From positions 1-37,831 of the forward strand of contig CAZJOM010000037.1 in NCBI GenBank assembly GCA_964547645.1: a stretch of 37,831 bases of DNA, read 5' to 3'. Of this stretch, positions 8,505 through 15,001 are shown one piece after another. Each line of letters starts with the position of its first letter. Positions within the stretch are counted from its first letter, which is position 1. Under the pieces are notes generated by a model. The model had not been told where the DNA came from and did not search any database. It saw only the letters and a list, made by a program, of their open reading frames with translations. A program made the translations under genes and the position numbers. This DNA is from SZUA-430 sp964547645. Lineage in GTDB: Bacteria; Pseudomonadota; Alphaproteobacteria; Micropepsales; Micropepsaceae.

Positions 8505-9332
8505 TCACTCCCGCAGATCACACGTGCGGTCGTAGGCCCACATGGGGGCTATGTTGGATTCGAGGACGCGTTGTTCGCGGTCGGTGAGGTTCGTGAGGAA
8601 GTCGATGCCGGTGAGTTCTTCGATTTCGGCGATGGACTTTCTGTAGGGGCTGAGTTCGCGGCCGGTGTGGCGTTTGTTTTCGAGGACGAAGCCGATGGCG
8701 CGGCCGCGGCCGGGGTCGAAGACGATTTTGAAGAACGAGTCCGGGATCGCGATCTTGTTCGCGCCCAGGACTTTCGTTTGGTCTTGCGAATAGATCGGGC
8801 CGGTCATGACGTAGATCTCATCACGGCCCCCGCACATGACCCAGCCGCGGATTGCTTTCTCGAGATAGCTCCAGGCGTGGCGGTTGAAGCCGATGCCGAC
8901 TTGCGGGGCCATGTTGGAGAGCAGGAACGTTTGGTTCATCGCGTCTTGCGCGAACTTGTCGTCGGCGGCCGGCGCCTGGTGGCCACGATCGAAGCGTTGC
9001 CCGTTCCAAGAGGCGTCATAGTCGGCGAGCGTGGCGCGCGCGTCTTCGGCGACGACGGTGTCGGCGGCGAAGGCGGACTTGCTGCGTGTGGCGACGCCTT
9101 TGAACGAGGCGGCGGTCAGGCGCTCGATCACCCAATCGGGCGTTTTCGTGCGCTTGTTGTAGAGCAGTGCGAAGCCCTTGAAGCAGCGGTCTTGGACTTC
9201 CGTGCCGTCGGGATCGCCGAGCGTCTTGGGAAGGCCGACCTCCGTATAGGTCGCGCGGCAGGCTTCGAAGTCGGCGCGCGCGGGTGCGGCCAACAGCGAA
9301 GCGGCGAGGAACGCGAGGGCGAGGCGCGACAC
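8505..9332 (-). CDS. Secreted DNA/RNA non-specific endonuclease
   Basis: A 275-residue nuclease of the beta-beta-alpha-metal (NUC1/Serratia nuclease) family that cuts DNA and RNA without sequence preference. Residues 1-20 form a signal peptide (cleavage near ARA-D), so it acts in the periplasm or outside the cell. The active-site motif DRGH is at 115-118 with general base H118. It is followed by the family block FLLSNMAPQ (137-144) and FNRHAWSYLEK (149-159), which supplies the metal-binding Asn and Glu. C-terminal text YRKSIAEIEELTGIDF is also typical. It is the last gene of a three-gene minus-strand operon, 13 bp after two small membrane proteins. Confidence 0.92.
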   Translation of the reverse strand: MSRLALAFLAASLLAAPARADFEACRATYTEVGLPKTLGDPDGTEVQDRCFKGFALLYNKRTKTPDWVIERLTAASFKGVATRSKSAFAADTVVAEDARATLADYDASWNGQRFDRGHQAPAADDKFAQDAMNQTFLLSNMAPQVGIGFNRHAWSYLEKAIRGWVMCGGRDEIYVMTGPIYSQDQTKVLGANKIAIPDSFFKIVFDPGRGRAIGFVLENKRHTGRELSPYRKSIAEIEELTGIDFLTNLTDREQRVLESNIAPMWAYDRTCDLRE

Positions 9333-9345
9333 GGGTGGTGCGCCT

Positions 9346-9780
9346 CTACTGCGCGGCGGCGGCCGGTTGTTCGTGCTCGGCGACGGGAACCGGGCCGTGG
9401 CGATGCGCTTGCGCGCGCGGTTGTTGGCGCGGCGGTTGGGCGGCGATGCCCGGGACCTTTGTGCCTTTGCCGATGCCTTTGGAGACGATGTAGCTGCCGC
9501 CGGAGATACCCAGCAACACCAGCACGCCCGGCGGCACGTCGACGAAGGTGCCGCTTTCGACGCAGATCACGAGATAGAGGCCCGCGATCACGAACGAGAA
9601 CATCAGGAACTGCAGGCGCGAGAGGCTCGCTTTCTTGCTGCCGTTTTCGTTCGACTCGACGAGGATGTCGGAGAGGTCGATCTGGCCGGTGATGATCATG
9701 CCGAGGACGACGGCGCCGAAGCCGAGCAGAATGACCGAAAGTACGATGGCGACCAGCATCGCCAGATCAAAAGGAAACAT
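9346..9780 (-). CDS. Small membrane protein with His/Pro/Ala-rich tail (paralogue of the upstream gene)
   Basis: A 144-residue protein with three predicted membrane segments (about residues 5-31, 58-76 and 84-99) and a low-complexity cytoplasmic or periplasmic tail rich in Pro, Gln, His and Ala from about residue 112. The middle block (RLQFLMFSFVIAGLY, then PPGVLVLLGISGGSYIVSK) parallels the block in the neighbouring protein at 9787-10146 (RVQLLLMSIFGIAGYA, then PEELVMLLGASNTFYLSGK), so the two are homologous. Function unknown. It sits 6 bp after that gene and 13 bp before the secreted endonuclease, which suggests one transcript. Confidence 0.7.
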   Translation of the reverse strand: MFPFDLAMLVAIVLSVILLGFGAVVLGMIITGQIDLSDILVESNENGSKKASLSRLQFLMFSFVIAGLYLVICVESGTFVDVPPGVLVLLGISGGSYIVSKGIGKGTKVPGIAAQPPRQQPRAQAHRHGPVPVAEHEQPAAAAQ

Positions 9781-9786
9781 GTGCTG

Positions 9787-10146
9787 CTATCCCCGCGTTA
9801 GAGTCCGTCCGAACTTGCCCGACAAATAGAACGTGTTGCTCGCGCCCAAGAGCATCACCAATTCTTCCGGTACGTCCGGAAGCACCTTGACCGCGGCCGT
9901 CGACGCAGACACCGCGTTCATCGTCATGATCGCATAACCGGCGATGCCGAAGATCGACATCAGCAGCAGCTGCACCCGTTCCGGGTGGAACTCGTCCGCG
10001 ACGCCATCGTCGTCGATGTCGGTCGTGAAGAGCCCGTAGAGCCAGACCCGGCCGCTCAGCATCGCAAGCAAAACGACCGCCGCGAGGCCTAATAGCCAGA
10101 CGACGAGAACGACGCTCAACAGATCGGGAATCGGTCCTGCGCTCAC
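9787..10146 (-). CDS. Small membrane protein with Asp-rich loop (paralogue of the downstream gene)
   Basis: A 119-residue protein, probably three membrane segments (about 8-31, 58-77, 90-106), first gene of the operon with the related 144-residue protein and the secreted nuclease. Between the first two segments lies D43-I-D45-D-D47-G-V-A-D51-E52, which resembles the first half of an EF-hand or thrombospondin-3-type calcium loop but lacks the usual Glu at position 12. The shared block after it (RVQLLLMS...LLGASNTFYLSGK) links it to the neighbour. Ion binding is inference. Confidence 0.68.
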   Translation of the reverse strand: MSAGPIPDLLSVVLVVWLLGLAAVVLLAMLSGRVWLYGLFTTDIDDDGVADEFHPERVQLLLMSIFGIAGYAIMTMNAVSASTAAVKVLPDVPEELVMLLGASNTFYLSGKFGRTLTRG

Positions 10147-10240
10147 AACGGGGATCGTGAATCTGGCCGCGTGCGGGTGTCAACGCAGCCAGGTCAGAGA
10201 ACTGCCTGGTGTTGCAATTGGTGACACAATGCGTTCGAAA

Positions 10241-10259
10241 GTTTGAACAGTGTTCAAAC
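10241..10259. promoter_or_regulatory. Operator-like perfect palindrome GTTTGAACA-G-TGTTCAAAC
   Basis: Two perfect 9-bp arms around one central base, 95 bp upstream of the first membrane-protein start at 10146. The form resembles TetR-type operators, but no TetR gene is in the window. It could control the membrane-protein/nuclease operon; this is inference from position. Confidence 0.5.
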
Positions 10260-10292
10260 GAGATGACTCGGTGTGGGTGGGGCCGCTGTATT

Positions 10293-10454
10293 TTTCACCA
10301 CCAAGACACCAAGGACCACCAAGTTCCACCAAGATGCTGAGCCCAATCGGCTAGCACCCGCGCGCGTAGCGCGCATCAATGGCGCTTCGCGCCGAACCAA
10401 CGCACGACGATTGCCATGAGCGTCTTGGTGGTCCTTGGTGTCTTGGTGGTGAAA
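10293..10454. repeat. REP/MITE-like element with 31-bp perfect inverted repeats
   Basis: Left arm 10293-10323 and right arm 10424-10454 are perfect inverted copies built on ACCACCAAGACACCAAGG; the arms themselves contain near-repeats of CCAAG. The 100-bp core contains smaller hairpins (GCGCGCGTAGCGCGC; GGCGCTTCGCGCC). There is no transposase. The right arm ends 27 bp past the stop of the aldolase gene. Read on the plus strand, the hairpin is followed by six T, so it might also act as a terminator. Confidence 0.75.
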
Positions 10455-10481
10455 TTTTTTGAGACTCACCACCGCGCCGCG

Positions 10482-11234
10482 TTACGAGAACTGGCGCCTG
10501 AGCGCTGTGCCGGCGGTGGAGAGGATGCCGGCGTCGGAGGCCACGGTTACAAGGTCGAAGCCTTTGGCGAGCATTTGTTTGGAGTACTCAGGGGCGATGC
10601 AGTAGATGCCGGCTTTGAGGCCTTTGTCCTTTGCTACGTGCAGGATGCGGTCGATCGCTTCGACGACAACGGGGTCGGTTTGGTCGATCTTGCCTTCGCG
10701 GCCCATGGAGAGACCGAGGTCGGAGGGGCCGATGTAGAGCATGTCGAGGCCCTTGACGCTTGCGATCGCTTCGAGGTGTTCGAGGCCAGAGGCAGTTTCG
10801 ATCTGGGCGATCGCGAGGATCGTGTCGTTCGCGCGCAGTGCGTAGTCGTCGCCGAGGAAGCGGGCGCGGTTCGGGCCTAGGCTTCTGTACCCCAGCGGCG
10901 GATAGCGGAGCGCGCCGACGAAGTGTTCGCACTCTGCTTTGGTGTTGATCGTCGGACAGATGACGCCCATCGCGCCGGCATCTGCTGCGCGCATGATCTG
11001 GGTCGGGTCGTTCCAGCCGACTCGTACGAGCGGTACGGTTGGTGTGGTCGCGATGGCGGTGAGCATGGCGACCATATCTTGGTAACCGAGCACGCCATGC
11101 TGGGTGTCGACGGTGATCGAATCCCAGCCTTGATGCGCGAGTATCTCGGTGGCGTAGGCGGCGGGAACAGAGGCCCAGACGTTGGTGGCGGCTTGGCCGC
11201 TTGCCCACAGGCTTCTGAGCTTGTTCTCGCGCAT
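10482..11234 (-). CDS. HpcH/HpaI family aldolase
   Basis: A 250-residue metal-dependent class II aldolase of the HpcH/HpaI family (4-hydroxy-2-oxo-heptane-1,7-dioate aldolase type), which splits or forms 4-hydroxy-2-oxo acids to pyruvate plus aldehyde in the cytoplasm. Seen: D43-T-Q-H46-G around the catalytic His, R71 in VPLVRVGWND, metal ligands E146 in AQIETASGLEHLEAI and D172 in YIGPSDLGLSMG. Full length for the family. The physiological substrate cannot be read out; no aromatic degradation genes are adjacent. It follows the RNA helicase with only 9 bp between stop and start, so the two may share a transcript. Confidence 0.88.
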   Translation of the reverse strand: MRENKLRSLWASGQAATNVWASVPAAYATEILAHQGWDSITVDTQHGVLGYQDMVAMLTAIATTPTVPLVRVGWNDPTQIMRAADAGAMGVICPTINTKAECEHFVGALRYPPLGYRSLGPNRARFLGDDYALRANDTILAIAQIETASGLEHLEAIASVKGLDMLYIGPSDLGLSMGREGKIDQTDPVVVEAIDRILHVAKDKGLKAGIYCIAPEYSKQMLAKGFDLVTVASDAGILSTAGTALRRQFS

Positions 11235-11243
11235 TCTACATCC

Positions 11244-12932
11244 TTAGTGTTGGCGCGCCTTGCGTTGGAGGAAGCGGGGCAGCGCGTTGCCGCCCGCGTC
11301 TTTTAGCGTCGTGCCAGGTGCGTGGCCATTGCCTTGCGGCCGGTTCGGGTTGTGGCCCTTGCGGTGGCGCTTCGGTCCGTTGAACGGGCGGGCGCCGGCG
11401 CCGGCTTCCGTGACTTGCGCCGCGCGTTCGCCGTGCGGCTTGCCGCGAAACGGCTTGCCGTGGGGCTTAGCACCGTGCGGGCGCGGCGCATGCTCGCCGT
11501 GCGGACGGGGAGCATGAGCGTTGCGTTCGCCATGGGGCTTGCCGTGGGGCTTTGCGCCATGCGGGCGCGGGGCGTGTTCGCCGTGCGGACGCGGGGCGTG
11601 CGCCGCGCGTTCGCCGTAGCCCGACGCGGCTTGCGGCTGCGCGGGACGATCTTCGCGGGGTGCGTGACGGCGGTCGTCCTTGCGTGGGCCGCGGCGATCG
11701 TCGCGACGCGGGCCGCGATTTTCGCGGCGCTGTTCGTCGCGGCGCTCCGGGCGCGTGTGTTCGACGATGGCTACTTCGGCGACTTCGCCGGGTTGCAGCG
11801 GGCGGGGTTTCCATTCGCTGGCCGGGATCGTCTGGCGCGTGAGCTTTTCGATGTCGCGCAGAAGCGAGCGTTCCTCGCGGTCGCAGAACGCGATCGCGAT
11901 GCCGTCGGCGCCGGCGCGCGCCGTGCGGCCGATGCGGTGGACGTAGGACTCCGCCACATGCGGCAGGTCGAAGTTGACGACGTGGCTGATGCCGTCAACG
12001 TCGATGCCGCGGGCGGCGATGTCGGTGGCGATCAGCACGCGGGTGCGGCCGGCGCGAAACGCGTTCAACGTCTGAACGCGCTGGCTCTGGCTCTTGTTGC
12101 CGTGAATGGCGGCGGCCACGATGCCGGCGGCAGCGAGCGCGCGGACGACCTTGTCGGCGCCGTGCTTCGTCTTGGTGAAGACGAGCGTGCGGTTCATGTC
12201 CTCATGCTTGCGCAGTAGGTCGACCAGAAGCGCGCGCTTCGAGCCGGCTTCGACGTGGATCACGCGTTGCTTAATGCGCTCGACCGTGGTGGCTGCGGGC
12301 GTGACTGAGACGCTGACGGGATCCTTCAAGAGATCGCCGGCGAGTGAGCCGATTTCTTCCGGCATGGTGGCCGAGAAGAACAGGTTCTGCCGGTCTCGCG
12401 GGAGATGGACGACGAGGCGCTTGATGTCGCGGATGAAGCCCATGTCGAGCATACGGTCGGCTTCGTCGAGGACGAAGATTTCCGTCTTGGTCAGATCGAC
12501 GGCGCGCTGGTTGACGAGGTCAAGCAGGCGGCCGGGCGTTGCGACCAGAATGTCGATGCCGCCGCGCATGGTTTGGATCTGCGGGCCTTCGCCGACGCCG
12601 CCGAAGATCGTGGTGACGGTCTGATTCATGTAGCGGCCATAGACCTTGAAGCTGTCGGCGATTTGGGCCGAGAGTTCGCGGGTGGGCGACAAGATCAACG
12701 CGCGCGCCGTCTTGGGCGCGGCTTGACGTTTGTTCGCGTCGAGGCGCTGCAGAATGGGGAGCGCGAAGCTTGCCGTCTTGCCGGTGCCGGTTTGCGCGAT
12801 GCCGAGCAAGTCGCGCCCTTCGAGGACGCGCGGGATGGCTTGCGATTGGATGGGGGTCGGGGCGGTATAGCCTTCTTGAGCGAGAGCCTTGAGAAGGCGC
12901 GCGTCTAAACCCAACGAAGAAAAATCGTTCAC
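11244..12932 (-). CDS. DEAD-box ATP-dependent RNA helicase (RhlE-type)
   Basis: A 562-residue RNA helicase that unwinds RNA duplexes in ribosome assembly or mRNA turnover. Helicase core about 1-375: Q motif YTAPTPIQ, Walker A AQTGTGKT (46-53), PTREL (83-87), TPGR, DEAD (156-159), SAT (187-189), and HRIGRTARAG in the second RecA domain. The tail from about 390 is basic and low in complexity, with Arg/Asp-rich stretches followed by His/Pro/Gly repeats. A block of about 22 residues (HAPRPHGE, HAPRPHGA, KPHGKP) occurs twice. Such tails bind RNA non-specifically. The long leader upstream (12933 onward) is typical room for regulation, but no motif is clear. Confidence 0.94.
   Translation of the reverse strand: MNDFSSLGLDARLLKALAQEGYTAPTPIQSQAIPRVLEGRDLLGIAQTGTGKTASFALPILQRLDANKRQAAPKTARALILSPTRELSAQIADSFKVYGRYMNQTVTTIFGGVGEGPQIQTMRGGIDILVATPGRLLDLVNQRAVDLTKTEIFVLDEADRMLDMGFIRDIKRLVVHLPRDRQNLFFSATMPEEIGSLAGDLLKDPVSVSVTPAATTVERIKQRVIHVEAGSKRALLVDLLRKHEDMNRTLVFTKTKHGADKVVRALAAAGIVAAAIHGNKSQSQRVQTLNAFRAGRTRVLIATDIAARGIDVDGISHVVNFDLPHVAESYVHRIGRTARAGADGIAIAFCDREERSLLRDIEKLTRQTIPASEWKPRPLQPGEVAEVAIVEHTRPERRDEQRRENRGPRRDDRRGPRKDDRRHAPREDRPAQPQAASGYGERAAHAPRPHGEHAPRPHGAKPHGKPHGERNAHAPRPHGEHAPRPHGAKPHGKPFRGKPHGERAAQVTEAGAGARPFNGPKRHRKGHNPNRPQGNGHAPGTTLKDAGGNALPRFLQRKARQH
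11440..11600 (-). repeat. Tandem duplication encoding the helicase His/Pro/Gly tail
   Basis: Two adjacent near-copies code for the HAPRPHGE-HAPRPHGA-KPHGKP block near the helicase C-terminus. The frame is kept, so the change is length variation of a disordered RNA-binding tail. Confidence 0.65.
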
Positions 12933-13413
12933 TTAGTTCACTTTCAATATGCGAGTCCGCGCGCGTTGCCGGGCCCGCAGGCCATCGAGCACGCGCGAAA
13001 AATCGCGGGTTGCGTAGGACGCCCCGCGTGTTACCTGGGCAGTTCCGGGTGTATTTGGCGCTCAAAAGGTATCGAAGAGATCGCTTTCAGATCTCAAGCC
13101 GTTCACGCGGCGTGAGCGCTTGCCAAAGTCGAAACAACGACCGGTGCAGACCGAAGCGTATGCGCCTTTGCTTTGCGGAAGTCAAGAAAAACAACGTAAA
13201 TGAGTTGTAAATTGGTGCACTCCGGGGTGTGTCAGATGCGCCCGTTTCCGGTCGCGCTTTGCGTTCCCAGAGGCTCATTCCTGTCTTAGGCACCGTATTG
13301 GAGGGTCCGGCAGTTTCGCAAAGGCGAGCGAGCAACCTTTCACGATATTCGACCTCAAGCGCGAAGAGGGGGCGGCGACGACAAGTGGTGGAGCTACTTT
13401 GCACCCTCTACGG
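12933..13413. other. Long spacer between the RNA helicase and the LuxR relic
   Basis: About 480 bp without a convincing gene. Frames here have no recognisable domain, and codon use looks random compared with the neighbours. The part next to the helicase start is its 5' leader. I see no clear promoter or RNA motif. Confidence 0.5.
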
Positions 13414-13563
13414 CTGGTTTCGCAGGGTAAGTGTGACGACGAGATCGCTCTTGCACTCAACATCAGCGCCCGAACTGGGCGCTTCCATGTCGGCAATGCG
13501 AAGGCAAAACTCGGTGTCACCACGCGGATTCAGGCCGTTGCGAAACGGTTAGGGGCAGCTTAG
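13414..13563 (+). pseudogene. Relic of a LuxR-family DNA-binding (HTH) domain
   Basis: In one frame the last 49 codons before the TAG at 13561 read as a LuxR-type helix-turn-helix: LVSQGKCDDEIALALNIS, then ARTGRFHVGNAKAKLGV and TRIQAVAKRLGA. These match the family pattern xGKxxxEIAxxLxISxRTxxFHxxNAxxKLGVxTRxQAVAK. The preceding LTxRExE part is missing or garbled, no autoinducer or receiver domain is found upstream, and no start codon with a plausible RBS fits. It therefore looks like the 3' end of a decayed gene. It overlaps the end of the convergent BtuF-like gene by 15 bp. Confidence 0.6.
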
Positions 13564-14460
13564 GCGGATCCAGCCGCGGCCTTCGTGACCGAAGTTTGCG
13601 TTGCCGAAAATCTCCGACAGAATCTCGGCGGACTCGACGAGGCGCGGGCCGGGGCGGTTGAAGTAGTGGTGACCGTCGGTGACGAAGACGCGACGTTCGC
13701 GTACCGCGGTGAGGCTGCGCCATGCCGGGCGATCGTTGAGCGGCTTCAGCTCGGTGAGGGTTTCGGGAATGCGGTAGCCGCAGGGCATCAGCACAATGAC
13801 GTCCGGGTCGGCTTCAGCGAGCGCGTTCCACTCGAGCCATGGCGAATGCTGGCCGGCGATTGAAAAAAGCGGTTGACCGCCGGCGGCTTCGATGAGCTCG
13901 GGGATCCAGTTGCCCGCGGCCATCAAGGGTTCGGTCCATTCGATGGCGGCAACGGTCGGTTTGGGACTGGGCGCAGTTTTGATGCGGAGAGCACGCAGGC
14001 GCGCCTCGAGCTCGCCGACAACTCTTTCGCCGATTGGCGCCGCGTTGAGCACGGCCGCGACGCCGCGGATGTCACCCCATACGTCGGCGAGCGCTTCGGG
14101 TGCGAGCGAGAGGAGTTGCGGTTTTCTGCCTGACCATTCGTTCAATGCGCCTTGGAGATCGTCGGGCGTTACTGCGCATACGGCGCATTGGGTTTGGGTC
14201 AAGATGACATCGGGCTTGAGCGCGCGCAGGCGTTCGGCGTCGACTTCGTAGACGGAGAGACCTTGGCTGACGATCGACTGCACTTCGCGGTCGATTTCGA
14301 GTGAGCTTAGGCCCTTGCGCAGTTTGCTAGCCGTTAGGGCGGGGAGCCTTTGCACGGTCGCTGGGAAGTCGCACTCATGCGAGCGGCCGACGAGGTTGCC
14401 GGCGAAGCCGAGCGCGACGGCGATTTCCGTCGCGCTCGGCAGCAGCGAGGCGATGCGCAT
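13549..14460 (-). CDS. BtuF-like cobalamin-binding protein
   Basis: A 303-residue member of the helical-backbone periplasmic binding protein fold used for vitamin B12 and siderophores. Opening text MRIASLLPSATEIAVALG and VGRSHECDFP, and later DVILTQTQCAVCAV, are typical of BtuF-like cobalamin-binding proteins in Proteobacteria. No clear signal peptide is seen, which is common in this subgroup and leaves its location open. It is the third gene of the riboswitch-led operon; its ATG overlaps the previous stop in TGATG, so translation is coupled. No BtuC or BtuD homologue accompanies it here. Confidence 0.8.
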   Translation of the reverse strand: MRIASLLPSATEIAVALGFAGNLVGRSHECDFPATVQRLPALTASKLRKGLSSLEIDREVQSIVSQGLSVYEVDAERLRALKPDVILTQTQCAVCAVTPDDLQGALNEWSGRKPQLLSLAPEALADVWGDIRGVAAVLNAAPIGERVVGELEARLRALRIKTAPSPKPTVAAIEWTEPLMAAGNWIPELIEAAGGQPLFSIAGQHSPWLEWNALAEADPDVIVLMPCGYRIPETLTELKPLNDRPAWRSLTAVRERRVFVTDGHHYFNRPGPRLVESAEILSEIFGNANFGHEGRGWIRLSCP

Positions 14461-14990
14461 CAGGCGAGCCGCAGGCGCTGTGCGCCAAAGATCGCTGGTG
14501 CTGTGGTGGTGACGCCTACGCGAAGCGTCACGAGTACGGCGAGCCAGATTGCCTCGTTCTGTGCAAGCTGCGCGATGATTGCGGATGTGAAGGTTTCTTT
14601 GCCACCGGCCTGCGTGGCGAAAACGAACAGGAGTGCTTCGTAGGTGACGAATGCGGCGGCGCCTGCGAGTGCGAGCCGAGCAGCGTTGAGGTCACCCGCA
14701 GGGTTTACCAGCAACCGCGCCGTCGCCCATGCCGCTACGGTTGCGACGCCGATCGCCGCGCCCCACGTGAACGTGTAGGCCTCCAATGGAAAGCCGAGGA
14801 AGATGAAGCCGATCGCTTGGTTCACCGCAAAGATGGTCGTCAGCGCAAAGATGGCTTGCCGCGCCGGCAGGCTCGCCGCGATAACGATGGCGAGCGCGAC
14901 GAACGGCATCATGCAGGCGGCAATGAGGCTGCCTATGACGGTGGTGGCCGCCAGTACGGCGGGCCACGCGAGTGGTTTGAGGTTGTCCAT
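14460..14990 (-). CDS. Unassigned multi-pass membrane protein of the B12 operon
   Basis: A 176-residue, very hydrophobic protein with about five membrane helices (roughly 10-45 as two, 48-68, 72-93, 104-126, 142-165). It lies between the BtuB-like receptor (11-bp gap) and the BtuF-like protein (1-bp overlap), downstream of a cobalamin riboswitch, so a role in cobalamin or cobalt uptake is likely. Size and topology resemble S-components of ECF transporters such as BtuM, but I cannot match it to that family with confidence. It has one Cys at position 26 within the first helix pair (AACMMPF). Confidence 0.65.
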   Translation of the reverse strand: MDNLKPLAWPAVLAATTVIGSLIAACMMPFVALAIVIAASLPARQAIFALTTIFAVNQAIGFIFLGFPLEAYTFTWGAAIGVATVAAWATARLLVNPAGDLNAARLALAGAAAFVTYEALLFVFATQAGGKETFTSAIIAQLAQNEAIWLAVLVTLRVGVTTTAPAIFGAQRLRLA

Positions 14991-15001
14991 GGGGCGCGCT
15001 C

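Larger units (their letters stand above)
10147..10481. other. Non-coding region with operator-like palindrome and inverted repeat
   Basis: No convincing gene lies in these 335 bp. Short frames such as 10254-10472 are translations of the inverted repeat (text like HHQDTKDHQ) and should not be called. The region holds a 19-bp palindrome at 10241-10259 and a 31-bp inverted repeat at 10293-10454. Confidence 0.7.

Noticed and set aside
10254..10472. 72-residue minus-strand frame with HHQDTKDHQ text
   Set aside because: It is the translation of the inverted repeat arms and core; there is no ribosome-binding site and the text follows repeat symmetry rather than a protein.
13087..13404. 105-residue minus-strand frame ending in LTPRERLEI, reminiscent of LuxR
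   Set aside because: The frame stops right after the apparent motif and has no other HTH part; the credible HTH is on the plus strand at 13414-13560.
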